From: Brachycybe producta
Lineage: Eukaryota > Arthropoda > Diplopoda > Playtdesmida > Andrognathidae
Direction: 5' to 3'
DNA: 64,000 nt
Assembly (NCBI GenBank): GCA_036925085.1
Contig: JAUPFP010000033.1
Coordinates: 666,501 to 730,500, forward strand
Below the pieces are notes generated by a model. It had not been told where the DNA came from, made no database searches, and saw nothing but the letters and a program-made list of their open reading frames with translations. The translations under genes and the position numbers were made by a program. Below are positions 1 through 10,417 of the stretch, in pieces (position 1 is the stretch's first letter; the number at the start of each line of letters is the position of its first letter).

Positions 1-280
1 TTTTACGAGGTTGTCAGGAAAAATTACTATTCTAGCATCTAAAAAACGTTTGAGTTCCTTAAAAGTAATTGTTAGTTGTTGTTTTTTCAGCCATCAGGTT
101 TCGGACCCAATATAAATATTAATTTTCAACTCCGTTTTCTGTAAAACAGAATAATCAGAGAGAGAGAGAGAGAGTTCAGAAATCAGATGTTTATAAACCA
201 TCTTAAGCCATTTTCAGTTATTTCCTGTTGAATGAAATTTATTCACGACCGAAGTAATAAAAAAAAACTGTGGCACGTAC

Positions 281-373
281 TTTTGTCGATGTTTTACCCG
301 GCCATGCTTCGCGGCCAATCTTTCCAATTAAACTTAAAAGTCTTCCTTGAATTCGTTCATTTTCACCCCAACT
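281..373 (-). CDS. USP24: USP24 exon 11 (last in window)
   Basis: 31 codons containing RLLSLIGKIGREA. Acceptor CACACACAG, donor AAA|GTACGT. I see no further exon in 1-280, which has a GA microsatellite (about 160-173) and a TTTTACAG tract not followed by homologous coding sequence. The gene continues to the left of the window. Confidence 0.92.
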
Positions 374-3300
374 CTGTGTGTGCGCACGCGAGAGAGAAAA
401 CCAACAAAACAATTATTACGACCATCAATAAAACACAAAAAAGTGAAACTGCACCAAAAAAAAAAGACCTTTTGTATCAAACTAAAAAGATGATCAAACT
501 GAAGTGTGTCAAGTCTCGTCGAAGCCGCCGCAATTAAAGAATAAATGTTATCAACAACTTGATTATTCTGCCCTTCCTAATTAAAAAAAACACAAAATAC
601 AAACGTTATAAAAATCGGTAATCCACAAGCGTAAAATAGAAACGTAAACTCAAACCTGCATCTTCCAGAGTTTAGTGAGCTCGTCCGGAGACAATCTCGG
701 ACCGAGAAACTCGACGATGGCTTTGATCCGATCCGTGTACTGCACGTGATCGATGTTCCCTTCCAAAACAATAGATAAGATCTTGTTATCTGCCAACCAA
801 TCTTGAATCCGTGTTGCATCCATCGTAACTTGAATTCCCTTTCCGTTATTAGCACTATCTATGAGCCGATCGACCTTTCGAAACGTAAAAACAACAGACG
901 ATAAAAACAAAAAAACGATGCCTGTGAAATCGTAAGACTTCGAAATCCTTACTTCCTTCAGACCATTCATCCTTGCACTGAAATGAGGTGTCCTCAACAT
1001 CCTCAAGATAACGTCCAGCAACAACGTATTAACCGACTCGACGTTATTCGGCCAAAGATGGACACACATTAACTTGACGGCATGCAAAAGAGTGGAAATG
1101 CCGCCAATGTGTTTCTTTTTCAGGTCGTCGTCTTTAAGATTCTCAGCATATGCAACGGCTTTGTCCATACACGGAGATAAAATGGGACACACTTTCTCTT
1201 TGTTCAGGTACTCGGCACACATTCCCAAAGGCAATAATAAAGAGGCCATTGCCTACATATATCGAACGAGAAACGAAACGCATCGAACAACGGTTTTTCC
1301 ATAAACATTCACAATGTTTTAGTGCAGCGCTGCGATCAGCTTGCAACTTTATAGCCAATAATCTAAAGAACATGACGATCGAACTTTTTCCCCCGTTTTT
1401 TTTTTAGAACAATAGATGAAATGTTCAGTGAAATTTTACGTTTTCAAATCAACAAATCTTGCCTTCAAACTGTTTTTTGAACAATAATTGAAGTTGCAAT
1501 CACTTCTTGAATGTTGTCACCAGGTTTAAGGTCTGTTGGTTGCAGTATTCAAAGGGATTTTTTTTATTTTATTCAATTACAAATTATGCTATTTTGCTAA
1601 ACCAATGTTTAAAGGTCATTGAACACAAAAAGGGCCCATTTGCTAACAACTTTTCAATCATTTGGAAACACCCTTTAGCTTTAAGAAAAATTGGGTGCCT
1701 TCCTTACTATGTTCTTCGAACGAAAATTTTTTAGGACGTTTCGAATTGCCGTTTGGCTGCCAGAGAAATTTGAGCAACTTAGGAACGGAAAAATTGATCC
1801 CCTTTCTCGTTACAAATAAACGTCTGAAATGTCTAGGCTCTTGACCAAGCTAATTTGTGTTTACATTCTGCGCTATAATCGAATTAAGCCGATTTACTCT
1901 GACGTTTGGTATGCCTACTACGTTGCAAACAAGTCGCAATCGCCACCGACGACTGCATATACAACTTACACTGCCGGACAGATCATCTGATTCAAATTTC
2001 GAAATTATTAAATCAAAACCACCCTTTTGAGCAAACTGTAAAGAAAAATACAAAAACACGTGCTCATTTCATTTCAACAACAAATAAATCGAAGATTAGT
2101 CCGAATACAAACTCTGTTAATGAGATCGACGAGCCAACCGCAAGAATCCTTTGAAAAACGAAATCAAACAAAATTAAGACAACTATAAAAAGAAGAAAAT
2201 TAATTTTGCACTTTATTCGTCTACTTTTAGAGTTCCCGTCGGAACAAGAGCATAAGCTTCTCCTGTCGGAAAAACGGAGTCCCAATGAACAATGGCAGAC
2301 TTCCTGTACTTGTTTTTAACACTCCATTCAGTTTCAGGATCAAATGCCTTCGATGAACAACAACAACAAAAAATAACTATGAGAGCAACACATTCAATTT
2401 CAATAGTTCACCCCTCATCCACATTTAAAGAGTTCTTGGACAATTTTCATCCAGTTACAGCTTCAATTTTTATGAGCCAAATATGATCTTTGTACTTCTT
2501 AAGCTTTTGTGACTTCGGGGTAAATTTAGCCCTTCTGAGGCTTTTCAGAATCTTTTAGATTTTTTAGCGGTTTTTTAAAACTTTTTTCAACGTTTGTTTA
2601 AAAATAAAAACAAAATTTTCTTCCATTTTTTTCAAATTTTTAAAAATCTTGAATCTTTGCACTTTTTCAGCGTTTTGTAACGTCTGAGACCCTTTGAACC
2701 CGCTCTTTCTGAGACATTTTCAAAAATGTTTATTAGAGCATTTAAACATTTTTCGATTTTTGACCATTTTTTTTTTGAAAGAAAATAAAAGTCATTTTTT
2801 TTTCCTTGCCATTATTCAGAAAATTATTCATTGAATCTTTGATTCATTGTACATTTTTTAAGGTTTTGTGACTTCAAAGGTGCACCCTCCAGAGACTCTT
2901 TTAGACTCGCTTTAAACAATTTACGACTTTCGCCAATTCTTATTAAAAAAAATTAAAGATCATCTTCTTTTTTTCCATTTTCTAATTTTAAAAATTCTTG
3001 AAATCTTTGTACATTTTTAACAATGTTGAGAGACATTTTAAGCCAGCTCTTTTTCAGGACTTTTTTTTAAAACAATTAACATTTTTACGATTTTTGCGTT
3101 AAAAAAATCCTTGTTTTCGAATTTTAAAAATTCTTGGATCTTTGTACTTTATTTAAAAAAAAAAAAAGGTTTTGAAACGCCTGATGTCAAAGTGGAACCC
3201 TACTGATTCACTTTTATTTAAAAGTCTCCCACCCCCTCCTTCTCAGCTCTAAATGTAATTCAGGAGTTTTTCTTTAAAAACTCAAGAAGTTCAGTTATTC

Positions 3301-4471
3301 AAACTGTTCAGGAAACGCAAAACAAAACTGAATCCATTTTACATGTAAAGAGATAGAAAACATGAATTTGGAGTGGATTTTACTATGTTATATGTTCTAC
3401 TTAGGTGAATAATTATTATAGATATTGATTCCACTTTGAAAACTGTTTACAAAACTGCAATAAAATAAATTTGGCCAAAATAGGAACATATTGAGTTTTT
3501 TTAAAAAAACCACACCATTGACTTAAGAAGGTACCTAAACAAACCGTTGCACCTCCCAAAAACTCTCCAAAACCCATAATCTACGAGTGCTAATGCCAAA
3601 AAAATTACCATCGTCAAAACATTTCGCAACATGTGTTCAGGAATAACTTCTTGTTTGAGCCTCGCGATGACCAAATCGAGAAACAGATCCAACATGTTAA
3701 AGATCCCTTCCTGTATTTCGGGACACCATCTCCGAACGGCGATCGAAGTTAACAACTGTAACGACAAGAATTATTCAAACTCGTCCATATCACTTCACTA
3801 AAAATTCATCGTTAGATCTGAATCTCATTATCATTTTTTTCACCTTCTTGAAGGCCTCTGGCATACAATGATCCATAAACTTACGACAATTCTCGTCGGC
3901 ATCGCAAAGACCTGTAAAAAAAAAACAACATCAAAAACATGAGTTTAAATGAAATTAAACATAATACGAATCAACTATAACCTTCTTCTGCTAGCCGTGT
4001 TGCTGCAATAAGGCATTTCCCCAAAGATTCTTCTTTTTTGTACGGAATCGACCACGAATCGGCAAATACACGGTCTTGTAACTCGTAAAAATTCGTTGTT
4101 GGAAATTCAATGGCAGTTCCTTGCTGTTCTGATCCAGAACTCTGCAAAAAACGAAACATTTTAGTATATTAGAATTATTTCGAAGAGGTTTCCAGATATT
4201 TTTTCACCTCCTGAACGTTTGTGGAAGAGGTATTAACGGCTACAAGGGCAGTAGACATGGATGAAGAAGCATTTCTGTCCATGACGTCCATATCCTGAAC
4301 GTCCATTGGATCGTAGGAGGAAGAGGAAGAAGGTCCGGGGCGGTCGTTTGTCAAAATGGCAACAGCTTCATTAAGATCGTTCTTAGCCATTCTGAGAGCG
4401 TGTTTTATGTCACTTATATCTGGAAAACCCATACTTAAAAGCGTGGTGATGTTCTCGTCGTCTGTATCCAT
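281..4471 (-). CDS. USP24: USP24-type ubiquitin carboxyl-terminal hydrolase, N-terminal part (11 exons, runs off left edge)
   Basis: Seen: eleven exons on the minus strand join in one frame with GT-AG introns: 4208-4471, 3982-4141, 3844-3911, 3609-3755, 2225-2347, 2113-2148, 1970-2035, 953-1252, 656-874, 469-576, 281-373 (1584 nt, 528 codons). Residues about 3-43 form a UBA domain with the MGF loop (TTLLSMGF). The rest is the conserved helical N-terminal region of USP24, including IEFPTTN, SLGKCL, DENCRKFMD and LEGNID. Known: USP24 is a large deubiquitinase that removes ubiquitin from protein substrates; its Cys/His catalytic domain lies far downstream, so it is outside this window. The start is the ATG at 4469-4471, directly before the UBA domain. 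The gene follows PKA-C on the same strand. USP9X-like paralogues are the main alternative, but the N-terminal UBA favours USP24. Confidence 0.93.
469..576 (-). CDS. USP24: USP24 exon 10
   Basis: 36 codons containing LDTLQFDHLFSLIQK. Acceptor TTTAATTAG, donor AAG|GTCTTT. Confidence 0.92.
656..874 (-). CDS. USP24: USP24 exon 9
   Basis: 73 codons containing LSIVLEGNIDHVQY and DELTKLWKMQ, highly conserved. The acceptor is CGAAAG, donor CAG|GTTTGA. Confidence 0.95.
953..1252 (-). CDS. USP24: USP24 exon 8
   Basis: 100 codons, phase 0 to phase 0, containing PLGMCAEYLN and ILRMLRTPHFSARMN. Acceptor ATGTAG, donor GAA|GTAAGG. Confidence 0.95.
1253..1969. other. USP24: USP24 intron 7
   Basis: AT-rich intron with no exon, hairpin or repeat family that I can support. 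Confidence 0.6.
1970..2035 (-). CDS. USP24: USP24 exon 7 (66 nt)
   Basis: 22 codons containing KGGFDLIISKF, matching the family's LGGFAAIQAKL stretch. Acceptor TTCTTTACAG, donor AGT|GTAAGT (near-consensus). Confidence 0.92.
2113..2148 (-). CDS. USP24: USP24 exon 6, 36-nt microexon
   Basis: Twelve codons (DSCGWLVDLINR) between acceptor TTTCAAAG and donor AGA|GTTTGT. It fills exactly the conserved HGWVVDLVNK-like gap between exons 5 and 7 and keeps phase 0, which is why I accept such a small exon. Confidence 0.88.
2225..2347 (-). CDS. USP24: USP24 exon 5
   Basis: 41 codons beginning AFDPETEW and containing VHWDSVF, aligning with the family's AFNPxxE ... NWxxVF stretch. The acceptor is CGAAG, an AAG type. 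Donor AAA|GTAGAC. Confidence 0.88.
2484..3225. repeat. Degenerate tandem array, about five units of 140-190 bp, in USP24 intron 4
   Basis: Units restart near 2484, 2652, 2841, 2998 and 3136 with a GAATCTTTGTAC-like motif, followed by a GTTTTGTGAC-like motif and a CT-rich stretch. The units are diverged and T-rich. I recognise no family. Confidence 0.6.
3609..3755 (-). CDS. USP24: USP24 exon 4
   Basis: 49 codons, phase 0 at both ends. Contains EIQEGIFNMLDL, matching the helical repeat region of the family. Acceptor GTTACAG, donor ATG|GTAATT. Confidence 0.92.
3844..3911 (-). CDS. USP24: USP24 exon 3 (68 nt)
   Basis: Completes the split Gly codon, then encodes a conserved stretch containing DENCRKFMDHCMPEAFKK. 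Acceptor TTTACAG, donor AAG|GTGAAA. Too short to appear as a long open frame. Confidence 0.92.
3982..4141 (-). CDS. USP24: USP24 exon 2
   Basis: 53 codons plus 1 nt. Acceptor TTTTTTGCAG. Carries IEFPTTNFYEL and WSIPYKKEESLGKCL, strongly conserved in USP24. Donor GAAG|GTTATA, phase 1. Confidence 0.93.
4208..4471 (-). CDS. USP24: USP24 exon 1 (start codon, UBA domain)
   Basis: 88 codons. Holds the UBA domain, then a Ser-rich, Met/Asp-rich linker that is poorly conserved in the family. Donor GAG|GTGAAA, phase 0. Confidence 0.93.
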
Positions 4472-4789
4472 TGTTTTAAAGCAAAAATGTGCGAATAAGA
4501 AAAAGAAAAAAAGTTACGTAATCAAATTTAAAAGTCTTGAACGTGATTGCAACTCAAATGTTCGTTCTTTCATCGATATTTGCTTCTTTATGTTTAAATT
4601 TTACTTCAGGTTTACTAAATACCATCAGTAATATACTTAATTAACATCTAATAGATGATACGAAAGGTAATTAATGAAATTCAACAGCAAATTATTCATG
4701 TGAAGTTGACAAACGACCGCCAAAAATACAACTTTACGTCCTTGAAGTTAAGCCAAGGCGTGTACGGCTAAAACAAAGTTATTTATGAA

Positions 4790-4885
4790 CATCGGCGGCG
4801 GCGGCTTAAATTACTTTTATTCGGTGGCGGATCCGCGCCGATCAAATTGCCGGCAAGCCGCCGCTTCGAGCCTCGTACGCTCGGT
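4790..4885. promoter_or_regulatory. GC-rich, CpG-rich patch upstream of USP24 (candidate promoter)
   Basis: A cluster of CGGCGG and GCCGCCGC motifs stands out in a very AT-rich surround, about 320 bp upstream of the USP24 start codon. Its ends are partly inverted (GGCGGCGGCTTAA versus AAGCCGCCGC), so it could instead be the relic of a small foldback element. Inference only. Confidence 0.3.
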
Positions 4886-4989
4886 TTTTATAAATTTATA
4901 AAAGAAATGTTATTAAAATGTTTTCTTAATTATTTAATAAATTTCAAAAAATATAATTTAAATTTATTAAATTGGTTTTCATAATTTAA

Positions 4990-5572
4990 AAACGCTCCTT
5001 TGGTTATTCTTGTCTTTTCTGAGAAAATTTTAAGAAAAACTTGAAAATGGTTTTAAAAACTAGAAGGGAAATTTCAACATGAAAATATCCTTAAGTGACT
5101 GTGCCACCCCTTCTAGTTTTTTAACATACTCACTGTAGTTTCTCTTAATGTTTTTCTTCTGAAAGAAAGTATAATTTAATCAAGAGTTAGTTTATCTTAA
5201 GATAAACTTGAAAGCGTTTTAGAAACTAAAAGGTTCACCTCAATCACTTAAGAATGCTTTCATGTTGTTATCTTTCAAAATAAGCTTTTTATTACAGCTT
5301 GAAAATGACTCAACTTTAAACAGACAATATATTTTTTTTAATTTTATCTATAAAAAGTTTATTTTGAAAGATATCAAACATGAAAATTTATCTTTATATC
5401 TAAGTGATTGAGCTAACCCTTCTAGTTTCTAACATACTTGCCTATTTTCTCTTCTGAAAGAAAGTATAATTTAATCAAGAGTTAGAAAATCTGTTTGTTC
5501 ATAATAAACCATCTTAAGTTAAGATGGTTTATTATGTATGAACAAGCTGATTTTCCAACTCTTGATTAAATT
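4990..5572. repeat. Family D foldback elements, ending in a long perfect-type hairpin
   Basis: Two adjacent family D copies. Hallmarks are AAACTAGAAGGGTAGCTC, GATATCTTTCAAAATAAGC and their inverted copies, then GAAAGACAGAATAATCAAGAG at the ends. From 5468 to 5572 the sequence is a near-perfect inverted repeat of about 50 bp per arm with almost no loop. Confidence 0.75.
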
Positions 5573-5573
5573 C

Positions 5574-5626
5574 AAAATGGCCGACTTTGTTGGTTAAGAT
5601 TCCTAACCAACAAAGTCGGCCATTTT
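5574..5626. repeat. Perfect 23-bp inverted repeat (hairpin)
   Basis: Arms 5574-5596 and 5604-5626 are exact reverse complements, with a 7-nt loop. The arms contain ATGGCCGACTTTGTTGG. It abuts the preceding family D hairpin. Confidence 0.85.
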
Positions 5627-6773
5627 GTTAAATAAATAAAAAAAAGTGGAAGAAAAAAACTTCAAGATTATTATTTTTATTATTATAACTAGAATTTAAC
5701 CTAGAAAACATATAATTACACCACATTTTCGGTGTGTCCATTCACTTTTAAAACTGACAAGAACACAAATACCAAAGCATTTATCCAAAATGGGCATTCA
5801 TTTAAGTCTGACGTCAACTGACGTCACACAAAAATGGTCACAATATATTTACACGGGCAACAAAAAAAATAAAATGGGATTACCTTCCACAATAAAGACC
5901 CATTAAAACTTGACAAAAATTAATTTCAACCTGCAAAAAAAAAACGTATTTCTCACAGAAAAACACACTAAATATATTAATAATAATAGTAATTAATTTT
6001 CAGAGAGATCGAGAGAAAGAGATAATATTGATTCAATTTTTTTTTTCTTCTCTTTTTCTTCTTCATGCAAAATTGTTACCAAAAAAAAACAAAAAATTCA
6101 TCAATTAAAAACACAAAACAAGAAAATTAACACACAATTAACACACATCAACTAAAAACTTTTTTTATCTACAGACATTCCACGTTTAAAAAAAGTAACC
6201 GTTAAATCCTTCTTGCAAAGAAAAATCTCAAATGACCAAGTCACACAAACTCCTATTTTGTCTGACTTTGCGGAGTTTGCATAAACGTCATATAAGATAC
6301 CTCCTCTTACGGATCTTAACGAGTCTGCAAACGGATGTGTTTGTAAGATCACTTTTTTTTACATAAAAAGGTGAAATCAGAAAAAAATATAAGAAATTAA
6401 AAGAAAAATCACATGATTAATTAAAATAGAAATAAGGGGGGGGGGGGGGGGGAAGCGGGGAGCAAACTTGAAAAGTTCCCCCCAAATTATTAATAATAAT
6501 TTCAGATATTTTTTAAGGATTTCTCAAATACTTGAATACCAACAACAACAAAAAACTTTCTTCAATACTTGAGGCCCTTGAGCTCACTTCAAGCGCCATA
6601 AAAATTAGTATTGGAAACTAAATTAAAATAGGAGGAACCATATGTTGAGAATCCCATTTAAAAGTTTGTAAAGCACCTACCACACACACAAAAAGCAACT
6701 TGTCATTAAACTTACATGCAATAAAACTTGCAATGAGACATGCAACTCAACAGTTTGGAGTGTGCTTTTTCTA
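5627..6773. other. Intergenic, low complexity
   Basis: AT-rich sequence with no gene. Two TGACGTCA palindromes sit 2 bp apart at 5809-5816 and 5819-5826. A run of 17 G occurs at 6436-6452. Confidence 0.6.
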
Positions 6774-7072
6774 AGGCTCGGTTTTTTATGCATGTTTCTC
6801 AATTTTTGGCCCAAGTACCAATTGTGAATTAATCATCATCATTAGAGCAACTGCAGTTATGTTTATTTCTAAAGAAAAAAAGGCTGGTTAAAGGCTAGAT
6901 GTCTGGTTACTATCACGTGTTAACTAGAAAATTCTAGCCTCTAACCAGTGTTTTTGATTGAAAAAACAAACCAATTGTTGACTGTTCAAAATGGGATTTT
7001 TACTACAAAATTGGCCCTTTGGGCTATAGATTGAGAAACATACGCTTGATATTACATAAAAATCCGAACCCT
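6774..7072. repeat. Family C foldback element, copy 1
   Basis: About 300 bp. The ends are inverted copies of AGGGCTCGGATTTTTATGC, then TTTCTCAATTTGTGGCCC, then AATTGTGAAGTAATCATC; the centre holds TTCTAGCCTCTAACCAG and its complement. Non-autonomous DNA transposon (MITE) by structure. Confidence 0.75.
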
Positions 7073-7368
7073 AGTGATTTGACATTCAGTTTGATGAAAC
7101 TTGTGTGTGACTCAAGTGACTTTTTTTTATACTCGTTTTATGATACTCGCCAATCAGACGTGAACTTAGATAATTATGACAATCAGAGGTCTTGAATTTC
7201 GAAATTCAATGTTATTTTCTCTTAGCTGATTGGTTGGCTTTTAAAAAAAGTTGCAAAAAGCAAGAGTCTCATCGCAAGTTTTATTACATGAAAAGTTGCT
7301 TGTGTGATAAGGAGGCGCATTTATTATAAAGATTCAGAATAAGTTTCTCATCTCCGATATTTAATATT

Positions 7369-7934
7369 AGGGCTCAGATTTTTTATGCAATATCAGGTAA
7401 CTGTTTCTCAATCTGTGGCCAAAATGCCAATTGTGAAGTAACAATTAGTAAAATTTAGATCAACCTCAGAATTATGGGGGTTTTTTTGTTCAATAAGAAA
7501 ACAACAACTGATTAGAAGCTAGAACTCTAGTTAACAACTAGGTTGTATGTACCGTAAAACCTCGCGTATAATTTACGCACAATGTTTTACTCACATTTAC
7601 CAGAAAATTTCGGGCTAAATCAAGTATGCGTATTATAACATGAGTACATATTATATGCGAGATTTTACGTTAAGCATAAGTTTCTTTGACAATGCATTAC
7701 TTATGTTGCTTTTGGACAACGTTGTCCCTCTGCCATAAGTCCTCTGGGCTGCTTGCAGAGTAATTATTCAATTCTTTTTAAAAAAAAAAAACATCTAGCC
7801 TCTAACCAGTCATTCTTGATTAGAAAAAAGTAACTATTATCAATAGCTCTAATGATGATGATTACTTTAAAATTGGCAACCTGAGCCACAAACTGAGAAA
7901 CATTTGCTTGATAATTCATAAAAATATGAGACCT
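7369..7934. repeat. Family C foldback element, copy 2, interrupted by a LINE 3' fragment
   Basis: Left arm 7369 to about 7550 and right arm 7790-7934 are inverted family C ends. The middle includes the 3' end of the LINE family seen at 18712-19275. Confidence 0.65.
7678..7770 (+). mobile_element. LINE 3'-UTR fragment
   Basis: Contains GACAATGC, GTCCCTCTGCCATAAG and GGCTGCTTGCAGAGTA, matching the 3' end of the non-LTR element at 18712-19275. It is 5'-truncated. Confidence 0.6.
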
Positions 7935-8563
7935 AAACATTATTGTAAATTTGTCCGAATAAAAAAAACTAAAACAAATTAAAACTAAATACATTAATTA
8001 TCTAAACCACGTTTTGTTTAAAAAAAAAAACAGAAATTAGTTCGACCCTGTCCAAAATTATTTTACACAATAAAAATAATCCATATTCCAAATAACACTC
8101 AAAAAAATTACGCACTGAGAGACATACACACACACACACATACATACATTATCAATTTGACAAAGGAATAGGGAAAAACAAAAGAAAAAATGCCCCAAAA
8201 AACACCTTTTTTTTTCTTCTTACTTTTAGAAAATAAAATTAATAAAAAAAAAACAATAAAAAAAGGTGTCTTTTTTTCTTCTTCTTAATTTGCTAATAAT
8301 TTTACCACAATTCACACAATTCTACATTTTTTTTTAGAGAACAACCTAAACACAACCTCAAATCTTTGTATTTGTTTTTTTCGTTAATTAATTAATTAAT
8401 TCGCGTGTTTAAAAGTTTAGAACGCCATTTTGTCTTTTTCTTCTAAAACTAATAATGCTTATTATTATTAATATTATTATTATTATTATATAAGTAATGC
8501 AGGCCACATATCTCTAGAATTAGGAAAAACGAAAGGAGTTAGTTTAATCAAATGGAAAATAAC

Positions 8564-9386
8564 ACCGCGTTTATATGCGACATTTCACAGTTCCAATTCT
8601 ATATATAGTTGTCGCCTATACCATAACTTAACGCTTGTGACGTCAGAGATTGACAAAATTTAGGTTTGTGTCACTTTTGTCTGATTAACACACGAAGCAC
8701 TCTTTCGTCGAAAAAGGTCGACTGCAAAATGAAGTCGGCGTGTTGGCTAGTGTGCAACGGTTACGTACTCACTACCGATTTCTGACTTCGGAAGCCGCTC
8801 GTGTGCAAAAAAACAGCGTCTTTTCATAGCAATACAATGTCAACCACACAGCCCAGCCACTTGCGACAACATTTTGCAGTTGAACCTGATCACTGAAAAG
8901 TGGTTCATGCGCCAAGGCACTAAGATCCTTTTGGTGGTCGAGTTCGACTGAAAAATGTAGTCAGCGTGTTGCTTTTATAAACAGGTACAGACACTTTCCA
9001 TAACAATAGATCGCCAACAACAGCCCAACCACAAGTGGTTGTTTTTAACTTCAGAAGTCGCTTGTGTCCAAAGAATGGTGTCCTTCCATAGCAATACAAT
9101 GTCAACCCACAGGCAAGTCACCCAAGACAACATTTTGTCGTCAAACTTGACCACTCAAAAGTGGCTCGTGTGAAAAGGCTTTGTTTTAAACTGTTGAGAA
9201 CTTTTGTTAGCGTCCCTTTTTTTAATCAGAAAAAAATGCAACACTTCGCTAAACTTTTTGATTAACCTTTCTGACGTCACAAACTACAAGTTATGATGAG
9301 GCTAACTGTAGATTTCAAATTTGAAAGATTACTTTTCCCTTAAGTGACATATGAAATGCCGACTATAAACGCGGTACATTAAAGAT
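8564..9386. repeat. Family F terminal-inverted-repeat element with internal duplication
   Basis: The ends read ACCGCGTTTATA...CATTTCA and its near-complement. Inside are two diverged direct copies of a segment containing CAATACAATGTCAACC and AACATTTTG (around 8680-8900 and 8930-9180). TGACGTCA occurs near both ends (8638-8645, 9272-9279). No transposase is encoded. A short related end (CCGCGTTTATAG) is at about 56882. Confidence 0.65.
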
Positions 9387-9937
9387 GGAATCTAATGAGC
9401 TGAGAGAATAAATTAAAAAAAAAGAGAAAATCAAGAAAGAAAAAAAACCATTTCATTAAATTATTGTTATTGTGAAGAAAAAAAAATGAGAATGGGAAAA
9501 AAAAATTAAACTTTGAACAATCATTCAAATTCTATTCATATAATTATGTAAATTAATAAATTAAAATCAGAAACATGATTATGCAAAATTTGACAACTAT
9601 TTTTTGCTTAATTTTTTTTTTTTCAATGTGAAATTTTAAATTTTTAATTCGTTCAATATTCTATAAATATTATTATTTAGAAAACATGATTGCATTTAAA
9701 ATTCATTTAAAATTAAATTCAGCCGCCATTAAAAACAATTTCAATTTTCTTGGCGCTGTTTTTTTTATTTATTAAAATTGTTTCTTTTAAAAGATTAAAA
9801 TATTTTTTTTAATTTGGAGGATAATTAATTTTTTTTAAGAAAAACCAATTTTAAATGTTCAAGGTTCTAAATACGCTCGTATTTAGAATTTAGATTTTTT
9901 TAAAAAAAATTAATTTCTACTAATTACAATGAAAAAA

Positions 9938-10417
9938 ATCGTTTAACACGAAAACGGATAATACAAAATTTATTTTTAGATAGACACCTTTGAATAGCAT
10001 ATACAATCCTTTCGTTTAAAACGAAATTCGTTTAACTAAAAATATCCATGTCCCGTGCATTTCGTGTTAAACGGTTTCCACTGTATATAAAGTAAAAAAC
10101 CGTTTAAGCCACAAAAAATCGGATAACACGAAATATATTTTAGGTCCATATTAGTTAGACTAGCATAAAATCCTTTCGTTTAAAACGAAATTCGTTTAAC
10201 TAAAAATTTCCATGTCCCTTCCATTTCGTGTTAAACGGTTTCCACTGCATATAAAAAAACCATTTAATACGAAAAAAAAATCGAATAACACGAAATAACA
10301 TTTTCGGTCCGAGTCCTATAGAATAAGCATAAAAATTCTTTCTTTTAACACGAAATTTGTTTAACATACAAAACAATATTTCGCATCCCTTCTAATCCGT
10401 GTTAAACGGTTTCCATT
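9938..10417. repeat. Three tandem units, about 165 bp, each a foldback
   Basis: Units near 9938, 10102 and 10259. Each starts with a CGTTTAACACGAAA-like motif and ends TTTCGTGTTAAACGG, so each unit can fold on itself and the units repeat head to tail. Confidence 0.7.

Noticed and set aside
3501-3608. Read-through of USP24 exon 4 giving GFWRVFGRCN
   Set aside because: It resembles the conserved NWxxVFxxGN by chance; the true match is the exon at 2225-2347.
9938-10417. Possible CRISPR-like array of repeats and spacers
   Set aside because: This is a eukaryotic genome; units are long, self-complementary and diverged, with no spacer pattern.
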